Of a stretch of DNA of 64,000 bases, positions 1 to 11,450 are shown piece by piece. The notes beneath the pieces are model-generated. The model had not been told where the DNA came from. It made no database searches and saw only the letters and a list, made by a program, of their open reading frames with translations. Both the position numbers and the translations under genes were made by a program. This DNA is from Angiostrongylus vasorum (taxonomy: Eukaryota; Nematoda; Chromadorea; Rhabditida; Metastrongylidae): positions 124,001 to 188,000 of the forward strand of contig JADANN010000224.1 of the NCBI GenBank assembly GCA_018806985.1, written 5' to 3'. The first letter of the stretch is position 1. Every line of letters starts with the position of its first letter.

Positions 1-57
1 CATGCTCCTGCGCGCACAACCATTGAGGGCGGGCCATCCAAGTATCCAACTAAGTAA
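1..57 (+). repeat. 3' tail of SINE family 2
   Basis: The first ~57 bases match the 3' tail of the SINE-2 repeats at 43.3 and 44.3 kb: a CGCACAAC block, then a GGGC(C)GTCCAAGTATCCAA-like segment ending in AAGTAAGT. Only the tail lies in the window; the rest of the copy would be to the left. Confidence 0.5.
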
Positions 58-1080
58 GATCCAGTTGGCGGATCTTCAGCTCGAGAGGCCAATGATATGG
101 TGTAATCACCCTCCAAATTTCTCCTAGGTGAATATTAATGATAATATCTGAAACCACCCAAAAATTATTTCTTGACTGAAAGCAGCAGTAGTCGAAAAGC
201 AGACATTTTTTTGACAGGATCCTTTTTCGCAATTTGATCCTTCATTTTAGGAACATCTGCGTGAATACTGGTTTTTTAACAATGAATTACATACATAAAT
301 TCTATAGAAAACGTTACATTTCGTATTTTTGCGATTAAGCAGCACCTAATTATATCGTCTACGAAATGATTTTTTTGTAAGTGAAGCTAATTGCTAGCAA
401 AATGAAAGGAGTTCGAATCATGGGACGCAATCTTTTGCTCTTGAATATTTTTAATGGCCCTCCCTTGTAGTCTCTAGCACAATTTCCATTCCACTGATAA
501 TTTGGTAGTTGCGCAAGATTTTCTTCCCACACAGTTTCAGATGTTGCACTAGTGAATTCCAGTTTGACTATTATTCGCCAGTTCGTAATTAGGTCGTTGC
601 CAGATTTGGATTGTTTCCTAGAACTGGTTTACACTTGGTTGGGCTTCCATATGAAAGCTTTGATCTCGTTCTAACTAGAATAGCCTCCTGGATTCTTGGG
701 AGATGACTTCTCTGCTGTACATTTCAATTTGGTAAACTGGAACACTCCTAACGACAGGAAAACTCCAAGAGGAAGTAGACCTGAAAGGAAAAGCTGTCAT
801 ATATTAAACAGAAATGCCGGCGGATTTTTGTCATTACCTTAATAATATGTGCATTTTGGAGTGTTTTGTCCATAAGAGAAATAAGCAATACTTTTTTCTA
901 CCTTATTCAGGCTAACAAGAAGCCTCTTTAGAGTCATAAACAGCTGTTGAATGCATGACAAGTTTCTCTAAACGATATAGCCACCATTCACTACCACACA
1001 ATGGAACACCAAGATCACTTACTCGTTATCTTCTCTCTTTCTCTATGATCAAAACAGATCTCAGAATTGTACAGGAATCC
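58..1080. other. no recognisable gene
   Basis: AT-rich sequence with only short random frames. No splice-bounded exon or repeat was recognised, apart from a faint SINE-2-like stretch near 630-720 that is too diverged to call. Confidence 0.4.
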
Positions 1081-1085
1081 ACGTT

Positions 1086-1154
1086 GGCTGAGTGGTCTAG
1101 TATGATTCTCGCTTAGGGTCTGAGAGGTCCTGGGGTCGGTCCCCGGCTCACGCT
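1086..1154 (+). pseudogene. tRNA-Pro(AGG)-like pseudogene
   Basis: The anticodon arm TTCTCGCTTAGGGT with its pairing strand TGAGAGG matches eukaryotic tRNA-Pro with anticodon AGG. A D-arm-like TGGTCTAGTATG precedes it and a T-arm-like CCTGGGGTCGGTCCCCGG follows. The D loop is short, the T loop is not TTCRA, and the acceptor strands GGCTGAG and CTCACGC pair poorly. It is therefore more likely a tRNA relic or SINE head than a working gene. Confidence 0.5.
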
Positions 1155-1790
1155 GGTGTTTTATTGTACAATATTCATTTCAGCTTTCACTTTCACACGT
1201 ATTATTTATAAGAAATCATGATTACAAACAATTCTAAGGGAATGGGTATAACTAGCGCTGAGAACAAAAGGCTGTGTTCTTATGACTTACACCAGTATAT
1301 GCACCATTGCATTAATGTGTAAACTGAGGACTTTGCATGCTTGTATTCTGCAATTTCGTTAGGCCGATAGCCTGTGGTTGTGGTTAGGTGTCAGTTCCAA
1401 TAGTTAGAACCACCGTGAATACCAGAAGAAGCCAACAATTGAAAAGTAGATATCTCCAGGTGCTCATAACCAAACTTTGTGAACCTTTCTTAGATAAAGT
1501 CTCTCAGAGGAAGTGAAAATTGAAGATTATATACGAAAGCTGTCTTTTTGTAACCAGTTATTGTGTTGCTATTAAATTTGTTGCAACAGTGAGAGTGCTA
1601 CTGGGGAGGATCGGTAGTTCATGGATTTCTTTGAATTTATTCACAAAATCTGCCATAACAGTAGTCCGCCCTCACTTCTTCACTACAAGTAGTCTTCCAG
1701 CCATTTTGGATTGCAGCGAGTTCTTCCAGACAAGTCTGGTATGAATTTCCCAACCTTGACGGTTTGATGATCTGGTTGTCTCGATGCGGC
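1155..1790. other. no recognisable gene
   Basis: No coding exon, RNA or repeat could be supported here. A 74-codon frame at 1520-1744 lacks splice context and family resemblance. Confidence 0.3.
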
Positions 1791-1799
1791 TCGAACTAG

Positions 1800-4700
1800 C
1801 TAATTTTAGTTATGACGAATCTCGAGCCGGTTGGTTGCGAGGCTACGTGGCGCGTCCCAGGTGGCGGATGGTGGGTTAATCGCGGACCAGAAACGACCAT
1901 ATGTTTCCCTGAGACGCAGATGGATCCAGGGAATGGACTCTCTGTTTCTGCTGCGCCGATTTGGCACATACTTCCTGTATTTGCTAGGCAGGCATGTTGC
2001 TGCACACGTGTGTGGGTGCGTTCTCGCTTATGAGGAATGTATTCTACGAGTCAATTCGGCTAAAAGCCTGCAGTCAAGTGACAGGGAAGTATATGGGAGG
2101 CGGTTAAGAGTGGCCTCCAACTAATAAACTCCATTTCCACTCTGGAAGAGACTGGCAAGGTACCTGTGAGTATACCTAGTCCCCACGTCAGAGCCCAGCA
2201 AGCTATACGTGAGTATCAAAATGCTAAATACACTAAAAAGAAACTGGTCTCATTCCGCTGACCCTAAAAAGTGCCCCCCAAATTCGGTAGCGTTAGGTAG
2301 TACGAGTACGGAGAGGCTGCTAAAAATTTCAAAAAACATTGACACTAGAGAAGTCGACGGAGTCGGCGTTCTCCTCAACACGAGTTTGTCCATGAACATC
2401 AATTCATTCGAACAACTAACAACCCGAATCGGACGTTTACGATTAAAAAGACGTGGATCAATACCGGCTATAACAATCTTCGTCGTTGATGCGCCGACAT
2501 CAAACTAAGACGAAGAAGAAGTCGAAGCGTTCTATATGGGCTTGGAGAAGTTCTATAGAGAAGACCAAACCATACATTATTCAAGGTCATCACTGGAGAT
2601 TTTAACGCCAAGATTGGATCAAGTAGAACGTTTAAAGTACGTTACATTGGGACGCACTCAGTAGAATGTAACGAACAGGGTGAGTGGCTCTTTGAGTTTA
2701 TCATGACGACCAAGACCAGCCATAGTAACTCGCAATTCCATTAGCCCCCACCCTCAACGATGGGCATGGGAGTCTCCCAGTGGAGAGTACGATAACGAAA
2801 TAGACCATAGCATAGTAAACCGAAGGTTTTGCCTAGCCAATGTCGCTGTTGTCTCAAAATTCTACACGGGATCACACCACCGCCTCCTCCGTGGTGGACT
2901 CTATTTTTCGCAGAAAGGAGAAAAAGTCGCTAAATTTGAAAAACGAAGTCCCAAAACCACTATAAATTGGAAATTATTCAATTCATTAGTCGGCTGTTGG
3001 GAAGATACCGTTGTCGATAACATCGACGAAGAATACGATCGGCCCATTCAACATCTTCACGTTAGCGCTGTGAAAGCTGAGAGTTCGAAAGTCACCAAGA
3101 GACGTCTGTCTCCACTCCAGAAACTCTTGAGCTGATACGGGGAGCGAGGAATCGCACGAGCTGCGGGCAACTGCGAACTGACGCCCCAATTTGGAAAAAC
3201 AGTGCAGACATGTGATAAAAGAAGATCTTAAAGAGAGAAGAGCAACAGTAATGGTCGAAGCTGCAGAGGCTGGGAAAAAGCATTCGCAAAGCCCTACGAA
3301 GCTTCGCCAATTACAAGACCAAGATGATTGCACTCCGACTCCCAGACAGAACAGTTACAGCGTCCAGAAAGGCAATGGAGAAAATCATTCACGAATACTA
3401 CTCAGATCTCTTCGATAGCCACGTCCACATTCCGTCATATGAAATAAAGGAGGATGGATATGTTGTGCCACCGGTTCTCCCTTCTGAAATCCGACATGCA
3501 ATTTCGTCGGTGAAAAAATCGAACAGTACCAGGTCCGGACAGGATGAGATCTGAACACCTGAAGGACCTTCCGCCAGTCCTCATAAACACACTGGCTCTG
3601 CTCTCCACACGCTACCTGTCTCAATGCAAGGACCCTACTCAATCGAAGACTAGGAAGACTGTGCTAATGTTCAAAAAGGGTGATCTCCACAATATCAGCA
3701 GCTATCGCTCAACTTGCTTACTCTCTGTCGTTTAAAAACTTTTCACTCGAGTCATCCTAAACGGAATTGGCAGAACACTGGACGAATGGCAGCCATGTGG
3801 AAAAGCAGGGTTTCGAAAAGGATTTAGTACGATGGACCACATCCATACGATAACAAGGCTCATTGAAGTAGCGCGAGAGGACAAAAGACCGTTCTGCCTC
3901 ACTTTCATCGATTTACAAAAGGCCTTTGATTCAGTCGAGATAGAAGCAGTCTTGGAAGTCCTGGATAGTTAAGGGGTCCTCACTCAGTACATAGAGATTC
4001 TTCGTGAGCTGTACAAAAACTTCACAACCTAGATATCACCATTGTACAATGATATTAACATCGACGTCAGAAGAGGGGTTAGGCAAGACGATACCATCTC
4101 CCCGAAATTATTTACCGAAACTCTGGAGAACATCATGCGAATATTGGAATGGGATAATATAGGAGTGAAAATCTATGGTCGTAATTACACCATCTTCGCT
4201 TTGCTGACGGCATGGTCCTTATAACACCGTACCTTAACTAGCGGAACGAATGCTGGCCGCCTTTGAGGTCCCCTGATTTAATTGGCATATTGAGGTCGCT
4301 TACTTGTTTGTCTTCACTGAAGCTCAACGGAACGAGTATCTCCGAATGCTCCAGTTATGTCTATCTAGGTCGGGAAACCAATATGATGAACGGCTAAGCT
4401 CCAGCGTTGAGCAGAAGGAAAGAGCGGCTTGTGGAGCCCTCAAGAGCACCTAGGAACTAGTGAGGAGAACAAAGAACACCCGACTCCGTTCCTATTTTTT
4501 CGACTCAGCGGTACTTCCTGCGTTAAAGTATGCGTCAGAAACCTGGTTGCTGTGTAAACGTGGTGAAAAACCACTCAGCGTTATTGGACGCGCAGTCGAA
4601 AGGACAATGCTAGGAGTATCCCATGTCGCGCAAGGAGGGGAAGGGATTCGAAGCTCCGATGTACGTCAACGATCAATAATCAAAGATGTCGTTCTGTGCA

Positions 4701-5020
4701 CCAAACAGTCGAAGATAAGGTTGGCCTGACACGCAATGCGTATGAACGACAACCGATGGACAAGAGCCGTTAGTTACTGGATTTCTCGGGATGTCAAACG
4801 TATTGCAGGAACATCACCGTCCCGATGGTCGGTGTTCTTACCAAAAAAACATAGAAGAAGAGCATGATGCCCAAAGAATCCCTAGAGCCTGTAGGACTCA
4901 CTGGGCTACTTTTGCACGCGACAAGGAAAAATGGAAGATTTACTGGCGCTCTCTCGCGTTACTTGACGATCAGCGGGACTACAGGTGATACCAGTAATAC
5001 CGCACTGCATCTGCGGCGGC
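1800..5020 (+). mobile_element. decayed RTE-type non-LTR retrotransposon
   Basis: A near full-length but heavily mutated RTE LINE on the plus strand. The 5' non-coding part (about 1800-2200) recurs at 58.77 kb. Endonuclease remnants follow: QLTTRIGRLRL near 2400, a broken APTSN region, and NEIDHSIVNRRFCLANV near 2800. Reverse transcriptase follows from about 3540: FKKGDLHNISSYRSTCLLSV, GKAGFRKGFSTMDHI, LTFIDLQKAFDSVE and RRGVRQDDTISPKLF; the YADD box has decayed to ALLTAWSL. A C-terminal region runs 4290-4990 and the 3' end carries a GACTACAGGTGATAC motif, also seen at 51.04 kb. Many stops and shifts make it inactive. It ends about 20-50 bp before the 5041 splice site, so it lies in an intron of the next gene. 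Confidence 0.85.
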
Positions 5021-5040
5021 TGCCCACTCTCATATTTTAG

Positions 5041-6775
5041 GCCATCTGAGTTAAACCCTTGAAGCAATCTTTGAAATCGAACAGCCTAGAAATCAAGATT
5101 TTCACAATGTAAATGATTTTCGTGTAGATGACATCACTGGGCACCATATTTTTAAGTCTTATAGAACTACTATGTTCCAAAAAATGGTTGTTAAAGGACA
5201 CGATGAATGTGTTGTCCACGAAAACATACTATTCGTGGCGATGTTACAATAGCTCCACGATGGTTGGGTGACGTTATTGGACGAATGTGTATTTTCAAAC
5301 GAGTGTTGATCACCTGCGAATCATATGGTGATTTGTTGTATGGCTACGGAACGGTGACTAAGGTAGAAAACCTTTGATCGATTTCATTTTTTTCCACCTT
5401 TAAAGCTTAGGTAAATGTGCATCTAGAAAGTTTTAATTCACTTAACAAGAATTCAGTTTGTAATAAGAAGATTTGGCGCAGATTCTTTTTTTTATTTTTT
5501 TATTATTCCCAAATATGAGTTTGGATGTAGTGGAATGTTAAGGTATTACCATACAGTGTCGTTGTTAAATCTGAAAAGGACGGCGACTCCATCTGGTGTT
5601 CGCTTCTCAGTGTTTGTCCATGGTTAAAGGTTCCCTTCAACGTTGGCGAGTACGTCCGCTACACGGCTTGTTTGAGTATGCCTAACTCCGAATACAAATG
5701 GAGATGTCTTCGAATTGGCAGAACGTCACGAATAAACATAAAGAACTACAAGTATCCGGCTCCAATAGAAGCCAAAAGTTCGCAGTGTATACTGGATGAA
5801 AACGCGGAGCAGACTTCTTCTAAGCAGCTCTTAGATCCAGAAGATGATGATCATCTTGTCGATCTTCAATCAGAATGTGATCCAGAAAGGAATGAAGACT
5901 CGAAAAGCACGGATATTTGTCTAGTCGACATCATATCTGAGGAATTAAAAAGCGACGATGATCTGCTAAGCAAACGAACGAATCTGAACATAAGTAGCAG
6001 CCAACTTTTTCCATCAGACGTCATTCCATCAGTTACTGAATATCCACTCGAATCAGATGAAGAGATAGAACTGTGCATGATTGAGATTCCTAGGAATATA
6101 TTCAGATATGGTGATGAGCCATATTGTAATTTTACAAAACCGGACAAAGTGAAACGATTCCATTACATGAATTCCACATCGCTCGATAAAAATATGGAGG
6201 ATGTTCTGCCGAAAAGTAAAGGCCGAAGAGTAAAGAATAGAATGCGAGCGCTTCATGATGAAATGGCATCGAAAATCGGAATAACGGAGAAGAATGAGTT
6301 GGAAAATCGGGAGGCCGACACTCCTAATTCATCGAATAAGGAAATGCTTGTGGATTTGGATATCGATGATGGTGTCGAGAAGGTTCTCACTCCGGACGAG
6401 GATTGTTATACACCTCAGTATCCTGATGGATGGTGGTACCGTCGCACGACCCGTCGTCAATATCCAACAGTCTTCGTGGCTGAGTTTATTGAAGATCGTG
6501 ATGTTGAGGAAGACTGTAGGAGGACCATAGACGTTAGTGGACTGAAACACAGTCTGACCGTGCGTAATTCAGGCATTTTCGTTGACAGTGGTTTGCCTAC
6601 CAATTGTTCTGTCACTAATGCAAAGAATGAGACTGGATCAAATTGTCTAATCAGTAAAACTGAAGAAAACGAAGCAAATATTATGTCACTCTTGGGAAAC
6701 GACGAGGTGATTGCGAAGTTCTTCTCACCATTGCTTAAAAACCTTCCCGAATCTCTGCTCAAGAAGAACGATTGA
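5041..6775 (+). CDS. unrecognised nematode gene, last two exons (partial)
   Basis: Two exons are supported. The last exon runs 5531-6775 (splice site GGATGTAG before 5531, stop at 6773-6775) and encodes 414 aa. It begins with a hydrophobic, cysteine-bearing segment (SIWCSLLSVCPWLKVPFNVG), then a long acidic Glu/Asp/Ser-rich stretch, then a Trp/Tyr/Arg patch (DGWWYRRTTRRQYPTVFVAE) and a Leu-rich end. The preceding exon, about 5041-5362 (TATTTTAG acceptor, AAG|GTAGAA donor, phase 0 to phase 0), contains RWLGDVIGRMCIFKRVLIT and GYGTVTK. That exon needs two single-base corrections to stay open: one C fewer at 5056-5058 and one A more at 5221-5224. They cancel, so the exon length is unaltered. A polyadenylation-type AATAAA lies near 7108. 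I do not recognise the family; 5' exons should lie upstream of the LINE. No function is assigned. Confidence 0.65.
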
Positions 6776-7780
6776 ATTTCGTGTATAATTGTTAAAAGCC
6801 ATTGCCCATTTACTCCATGTTTTTTTTTTATTTATCAAGCTGTTTTTTGTTTATTGTTTTGTTTTTTAAAGTGTATCCGGATAATTTGTTGCTTGGTTTC
6901 TAAAAGTTTGTGTTCATATACCTTAAAGCAACTCTTGAACCATGGAGATGAGACGATGAGACGTGAGATGAGACGTCTTGATGAAACGTAATTTGGTTGG
7001 CTTCGATATTTAAACAATATTCCGGAGACAATAGTTAACGACAGCCAGTACAGTAATAGTTTCATCAAGTGTTGCTTGATTTGCAATCTGGTTTAAGATC
7101 TCACACAATAAATATTTAATAGTGTTACGATATTAGCACTTTGGCACTTTGTTCATTTCAATCGCATAAAGCCCGAAACTACTCGTGAATTTCGAGAAAG
7201 GATAATATGACTGATAGAAATTTTCTCCGGAGTTGCATCAATGATCGCAATGGCTGAAGCAACTGTGTATAAAGTCATTTCGTACCATTTCCTAGATGAC
7301 CTACCGAATGGGTTCTGAGAAACTCGAAAAGCACCGTATTTTGGTCATGAGATTTCTTTTTTTTAACTATTTTTTTATTTGGAAGAAAGTGATTTGGAAT
7401 AGCTTGCCGTGGTCTATCATAGCATTGTTTTACTCTTCGCTGAAGCCTTTCTTATGGAGAAGTGAAGCTGTTTTCCAAGTTGTGAGTGACCCTTTCTGGG
7501 AACACTGTTCTACACGGATTGGGTTTTCGTCCGAGCAATTCGTAGCTCTGCTTTTTTTCTGCTTTTTTTGAGCTTGGTGTCTGCTTCTGCGATAGTAGGA
7601 GTCATCGATTAACGGGTTCGTTTGTTGCCCTATTAAGTGGCGTCATACATCGCTATAGCGCGTTGCCTAGGAATTTTGGTTATTTTATGTTGTTTCTACC
7701 AACTTGGGAATTAAATGCTAAATAAAAAGCTATAGAATCGTCGAACAATAAACGTTAGTCTCAGTAGACTTTTCGATGTT
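6776..7780. other. 3' UTR and blank intergenic sequence
   Basis: The first ~340 bases after the stop are T-rich and contain CAATAAATATTTAA near 7107, suitable as a polyadenylation signal. Beyond that nothing is recognised. A 91-codon frame at 7296 is T-rich and unsupported. Confidence 0.4.
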
Positions 7781-8212
7781 CTTCTTAAAAAAGCAGACGC
7801 GAGATCGTTGCTATAGAATTTATTAGGATACAATAGCTGACTTTTCGGCGGTTTCGCGTTCTTCAGAGCCTGGAAAGGTCGAATTGAGATGCGATTTACT
7901 CAGCCAAACACTTTCATAACCCTAGCAGATAAAGCTTAACAAATAAATTTCCATTCGCATAAGAAACAACTGCATTTAAACACCTACCGTTATTTGTCGT
8001 AGGTATTCCAGTTGGTGGATAGCAGCCGCACAGAGTAACACATGGGCGAGTACTGTGCCTGTGTCAGGTCATTGAATCAGCCTGAGGTATGGCGCTAGGT
8101 CACGCGTGATGACAAGACACTCATCCTTGCGGCTCATTTTTTGAATTTTTGGAATTGATCCGAAACGCTCCAAGAGTTTTACGCCGAGGTTAACGGAAAG
8201 TCGGTCTTGGGA
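7780..8212 (-). mobile_element. fragment of a Penelope-like element
   Basis: Minus-strand remnant of a PLE 3' region. A hammerhead-like core lies at 7835-7873 (reverse strand CTGAAGA ... CGCCGAAAAGTCAGC). About 8000-8190 is a decayed GIY-YIG nuclease C-terminus, with residues TLGAFRINSKN where other copies have TLEAFWI or FLKAFWI. The tail ACGCCGAGGTTAACGGAAAG at 8185-8204 matches the tails of the palindromic copies at 9.4 and 16.4 kb. The host site and target duplication were not resolved. Confidence 0.55.
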
Positions 8213-9185
8213 ATCAGCAAACCTTTATCTGTTAATCTGTTATGACCACGTCTCCATCAACTATGGAGCATAATGACCTTAATTCAGTAGTTTCAATGCT
8301 GTTAAAAAGTTCTTTTATAGTTAAAAAAACCTTAAGACAAAAATGGGCGGTGTCATGTGTAGAACTTATAATTATGACTTTCGGAACTTTGGATGTATTA
8401 TGCTGGTAATTCTCTTGAGAAATCTAACCTGTTTTATAGGATTGCTTGTGAGAGGCACGGACCGTTGCCAATCTGTGACAACTTGGTAAAATTTTACTGA
8501 GGCGAAAAATAGCGAGAACTCATGCTAAATCAGTAACAGACTGGATGAGTTGGGAAGTATGCTGATGTCCTTACTAATCCATGCTAAGGCTAGTCGTTGT
8601 ATCATTTAATATAGTAAAACGTAAACTCAAGATGAAAACGGAGAGTATCATAAGCGCTGCTTCGAACATTTTGGAAGGAAATTTATACCGTTACACTATA
8701 TTAAGCGTTTATTGAAAGTATAAGTGATTTCTGCAGAAGTGGCAGCAGAGCTTAGCTCCTCAACAAATCCTTGCCTTAGGGCAAGTAAATAGACATGTTT
8801 ATCATCCTTTTAATCCAATGATCCAATCACTTTAGTGGTGAGAAGCCTGCAAACTTGGGATGCACAGATATGCGTGTCCGTATCTATTTCATCGATATTT
8901 CTTCTAAAAATCCGTTCTGTCTGTGTGGTGGATCTGGATCAAAAATGGGGATTTTTTTTTCAGTTTCATTATTAATGTACGGCTGAAATTCACAGAAACG
9001 CTGTAATTTCTGCACGTAAACCGTTTTTTCTTTCACTATATTGACACGTATCCTCCAAAACATTATTTTCTTCTTGTGCGATAGGAGCCTAGAACGAATT
9101 AGTACTGTTAAATGATGATATTTTCTCATTTTTTAATTGCAAATTCTCACGCTAACTCTATGTTGTTGATCTGGAAAGTTCACTG
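8213..9185. other. no recognisable gene
   Basis: AT-rich sequence with no coherent frame. An 81-codon minus frame at 8884-9129 shows no family signature. Confidence 0.35.
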
Positions 9186-9409
9186 TCAAATCAGGAATCA
9201 AGTCGTTCATCATGTTGATTTCCCAAACAATATAGACTTATCGGGACCATTAGGGAGACCTTCCTATTGTTGAGCGTGAATGGGGCACACCTGACCAATC
9301 CGTTCCTCATGAACATCATTTTTGTGAGATTTAGTTGAAGTTCAATCTTCCCACAGACATCATCAAGGTCAGCAGGCATTCGTTCTGGCCTTCAAGCATT
9401 CTGTTTAGT

Positions 9410-9711
9410 AATTCTTCGCATTCTTGTTGAGCAGACACGAGGTGTTATTTTTATACTTTATTCACGAACAAGCTGACGTTTCGGCGGACCTCGCCTTCCT
9501 CAGAGCCGCTTTCCATGAGGCTTCCACTGAGTATGTCGCGTGGAGACCAACCGCACAGAGTTCACATGGAAGCGTAATATGCGAAGGCGAAATCCGCCGA
9601 AACGTCAGCTTGTTCGTAAATAAAGAATAAAAATAACACCTCGTGTCTGCTCAACAAGAATGCGAAGAATTACTTGATCAATGCCGAGGCTAATAGAAAG
9701 TCGGACGTGGG
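9410..9711. mobile_element. 302-bp PLE-derived palindrome with 12-bp target duplication
   Basis: Two inverted arms of about 90 bp (9410-9497 and 9580-9671) enclose a PLE centre of about 82 bp. The unit sits inside the RTE fragment and is flanked by a perfect 12-bp direct repeat, ATTCTGTTTAGT, at 9398-9409 and 9712-9723. The left arm contains a hammerhead-like core on the minus strand. The right arm ends in the family tail ATGCCGAGGCTAATAGAAAG. No coding capacity. Confidence 0.75.
9472..9510 (-). ncRNA. hammerhead-ribozyme-like core of a PLE
   Basis: The reverse strand reads CTGAGGA, then A, a GGCG-AGGTC-CGCC stem-loop, then GAAACGTCAGC. CTGANGA, stem II and GAAA follow the hammerhead order. 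The GTC before AGC could be the cleavage site, and AGC pairs with GCT just before CTGA. There is one extra A at the base of stem II and almost no stem III, so only a dimeric or minimal form is conceivable. PLEs are known to carry minimal hammerheads; activity here is inferred. Confidence 0.45.
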
Positions 9712-10479
9712 ATTCTGTTTAGTGTTATAAGAACGATGTCATCAGCAAAGCGAAGACGTTGTAATTGCCGACCTGCGATTTTCGCTGGTACGTTGTCCTA
9801 TCCAGTGTTCATATGACATTCTCTAGGCCTTGGCAAAAGCCTTTCCCACCGTCTGAAGCTTCAATCATAACTGCTTCTCTTCTCTCTGCTGTCTTCTTTT
9901 ATTGCCTGCCTGCATTGTTTTCAAAGATAGGACGTTAGTATGCAGTTGCTTGTAGCTCATGGGATCTCACCCTTACTAATCAGTTCGAATATTTCTCAAG
10001 ACAGGCGTCCGTCTGTTGATGACTTTCGAACACGCATCATTCATATCGCTAACGCTAAGATTTTCAATGTGCTGATCGTATTCCTCGTCGATGTTATCAA
10101 GGACGGAATCCAAAAGCCGACTAATGAACTGAATAAATCCCAGATTATGGTAGTCCTGGGATTTCGTTTTTTTGAATTTAGCTGCTTTTTTCAGTCTGTG
10201 AGAAATGAAATTTTGCATGCAGGGAGACGATGGTCTGACCTCCCGTGGCACGTTGGGACAACAGTGATATCGGTTAGGCAAAACATTCGATTTACTACGA
10301 TGTGGTCTATTTCGTTGTGGTGCTGTCCAATGAGGGCTTCTGCGTTCAGAGTTGAGAGTGGGGCCTCTGAAATTGCGAGTGAAAATTCTCACAGGGTATT
10401 TCGTTAAAATGGTTGCTTTATGATTAAACGGTGTAACAAATGCTTTACAATAGGATTATAAGGGAACATTACTTAAATG

Positions 10480-10765
10480 ACACGTAGAGCAGTGATCTGA
10501 GGCCCCCCTGCAATACGCATAGGATCAACCCCAAGCCTACGGCTCACCAAGCCTACCATCCCTCCGGAGTCGGCAAATTGTTGCCAGACTTGTGTGGGAG
10601 GATAGCAGCACTGGCTCGATATATCGGTAGGCCACAGCGAGTCATTGTAAAGGCCAGATATGCATTCAGTCACTTCCAACGATGCTTAACAAAACCAAAT
10701 GTGTGGCGCATCCCCTCAACGGATGATAGACGCTGAGAGCTCCATCCTTTATACTTTATTACTCA
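10480..10765 (+). repeat. SINE family 1 (tRNA-derived) copy
   Basis: About 285 bp matching the copies at 15.4, 41.7 and 46.0 kb: a tRNA-like head (GTAGAGCAGTG, AGGATCAACCCC), then CTCACCAAGCC, GGAGGATAGCAGCACTGGCT and GGCCAGATATGCATTCAGTC, ending in GAGAGCTCCATCCTTTA. The box-A and box-B positions suggest a pol III promoter. Confidence 0.75.
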
Positions 10766-11450
10766 AACGAGTAGTCCACAAAATGAGCCCATGTCAAATA
10801 TCCAAAATACTGTCCACCAATCTTATGTTGGCTAATTAATTCTTTTGCCGCATGTTGTAGCACTCTTTCCAACGTTGAATCCCTCAACAAAAGCAGTACT
10901 TGCTGTCCGACTTCAATTTGTTTCCAATTTTTTGCAAATTAGTAAATGCAAATTACTGCGTTAATTTTGCCTATCCACTTCGCTACGATCAACTTCTCGC
11001 CATGAGAACTAGAAACCCATCTCGCTGGATTTTTCGTGTGAAATCTCATTGCGGGCCATAAAAAATGTGAGAACAGGGGTTTTCAGGTCAATACTTAGTC
11101 AAACATAGTGGTTATGATCGATTGCCTACAGGTTTGTACCTGTAAAACATAGGAAGTACAAGGACACAAAATGTGAGGATGCTCACAGAGTGCAAGGGAC
11201 AGGACAGTGTTCATGTACCACTTTATCAATGAACGCCAACATTTACAACAAAATCGTAAAAGAATAAAAAAAAACCAACATTCTTTCAAAAAACGCTAAC
11301 TGTGATGTCAAGAAATGGCAACATTAATAAGGCAATAGTAAAGAACGGAAGAGTAACAGTAACAATATTAACAATAATAACAGTGCCATAGTTTGCAATG
11401 AACGCTAAATGAGCTTTGAACATTAGAAACATTGGAACATTGGACGGTCC
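10766..11450. other. no recognisable gene
   Basis: AT-rich, with only spurious frames and no repeat match recognised. It ends at the 3' end of the inverted RTE copy. Confidence 0.35.

Larger units (their letters stand above)
9190..10405 (-). mobile_element. internally deleted RTE LINE, interrupted by a PLE palindrome
   Basis: On the minus strand 9940-10405 encodes the end of the endonuclease and the linker to the reverse transcriptase (KAAKFKK, DNIDEEYDQHIENLSVS). 9730-9860 holds a decayed FADDIVL region, and 9190-9400 the stretch after it (KMMFMRNGLVRCAPFTLNNR). Most of the catalytic reverse transcriptase between these parts is missing, so an internal deletion is inferred. Bases 9410-9711 are a later insertion. 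Confidence 0.75.

Noticed and set aside
9940..10407. 155-codon plus frame
   Set aside because: Shadow of the minus-strand RTE endonuclease/linker, which carries the recognisable motifs.
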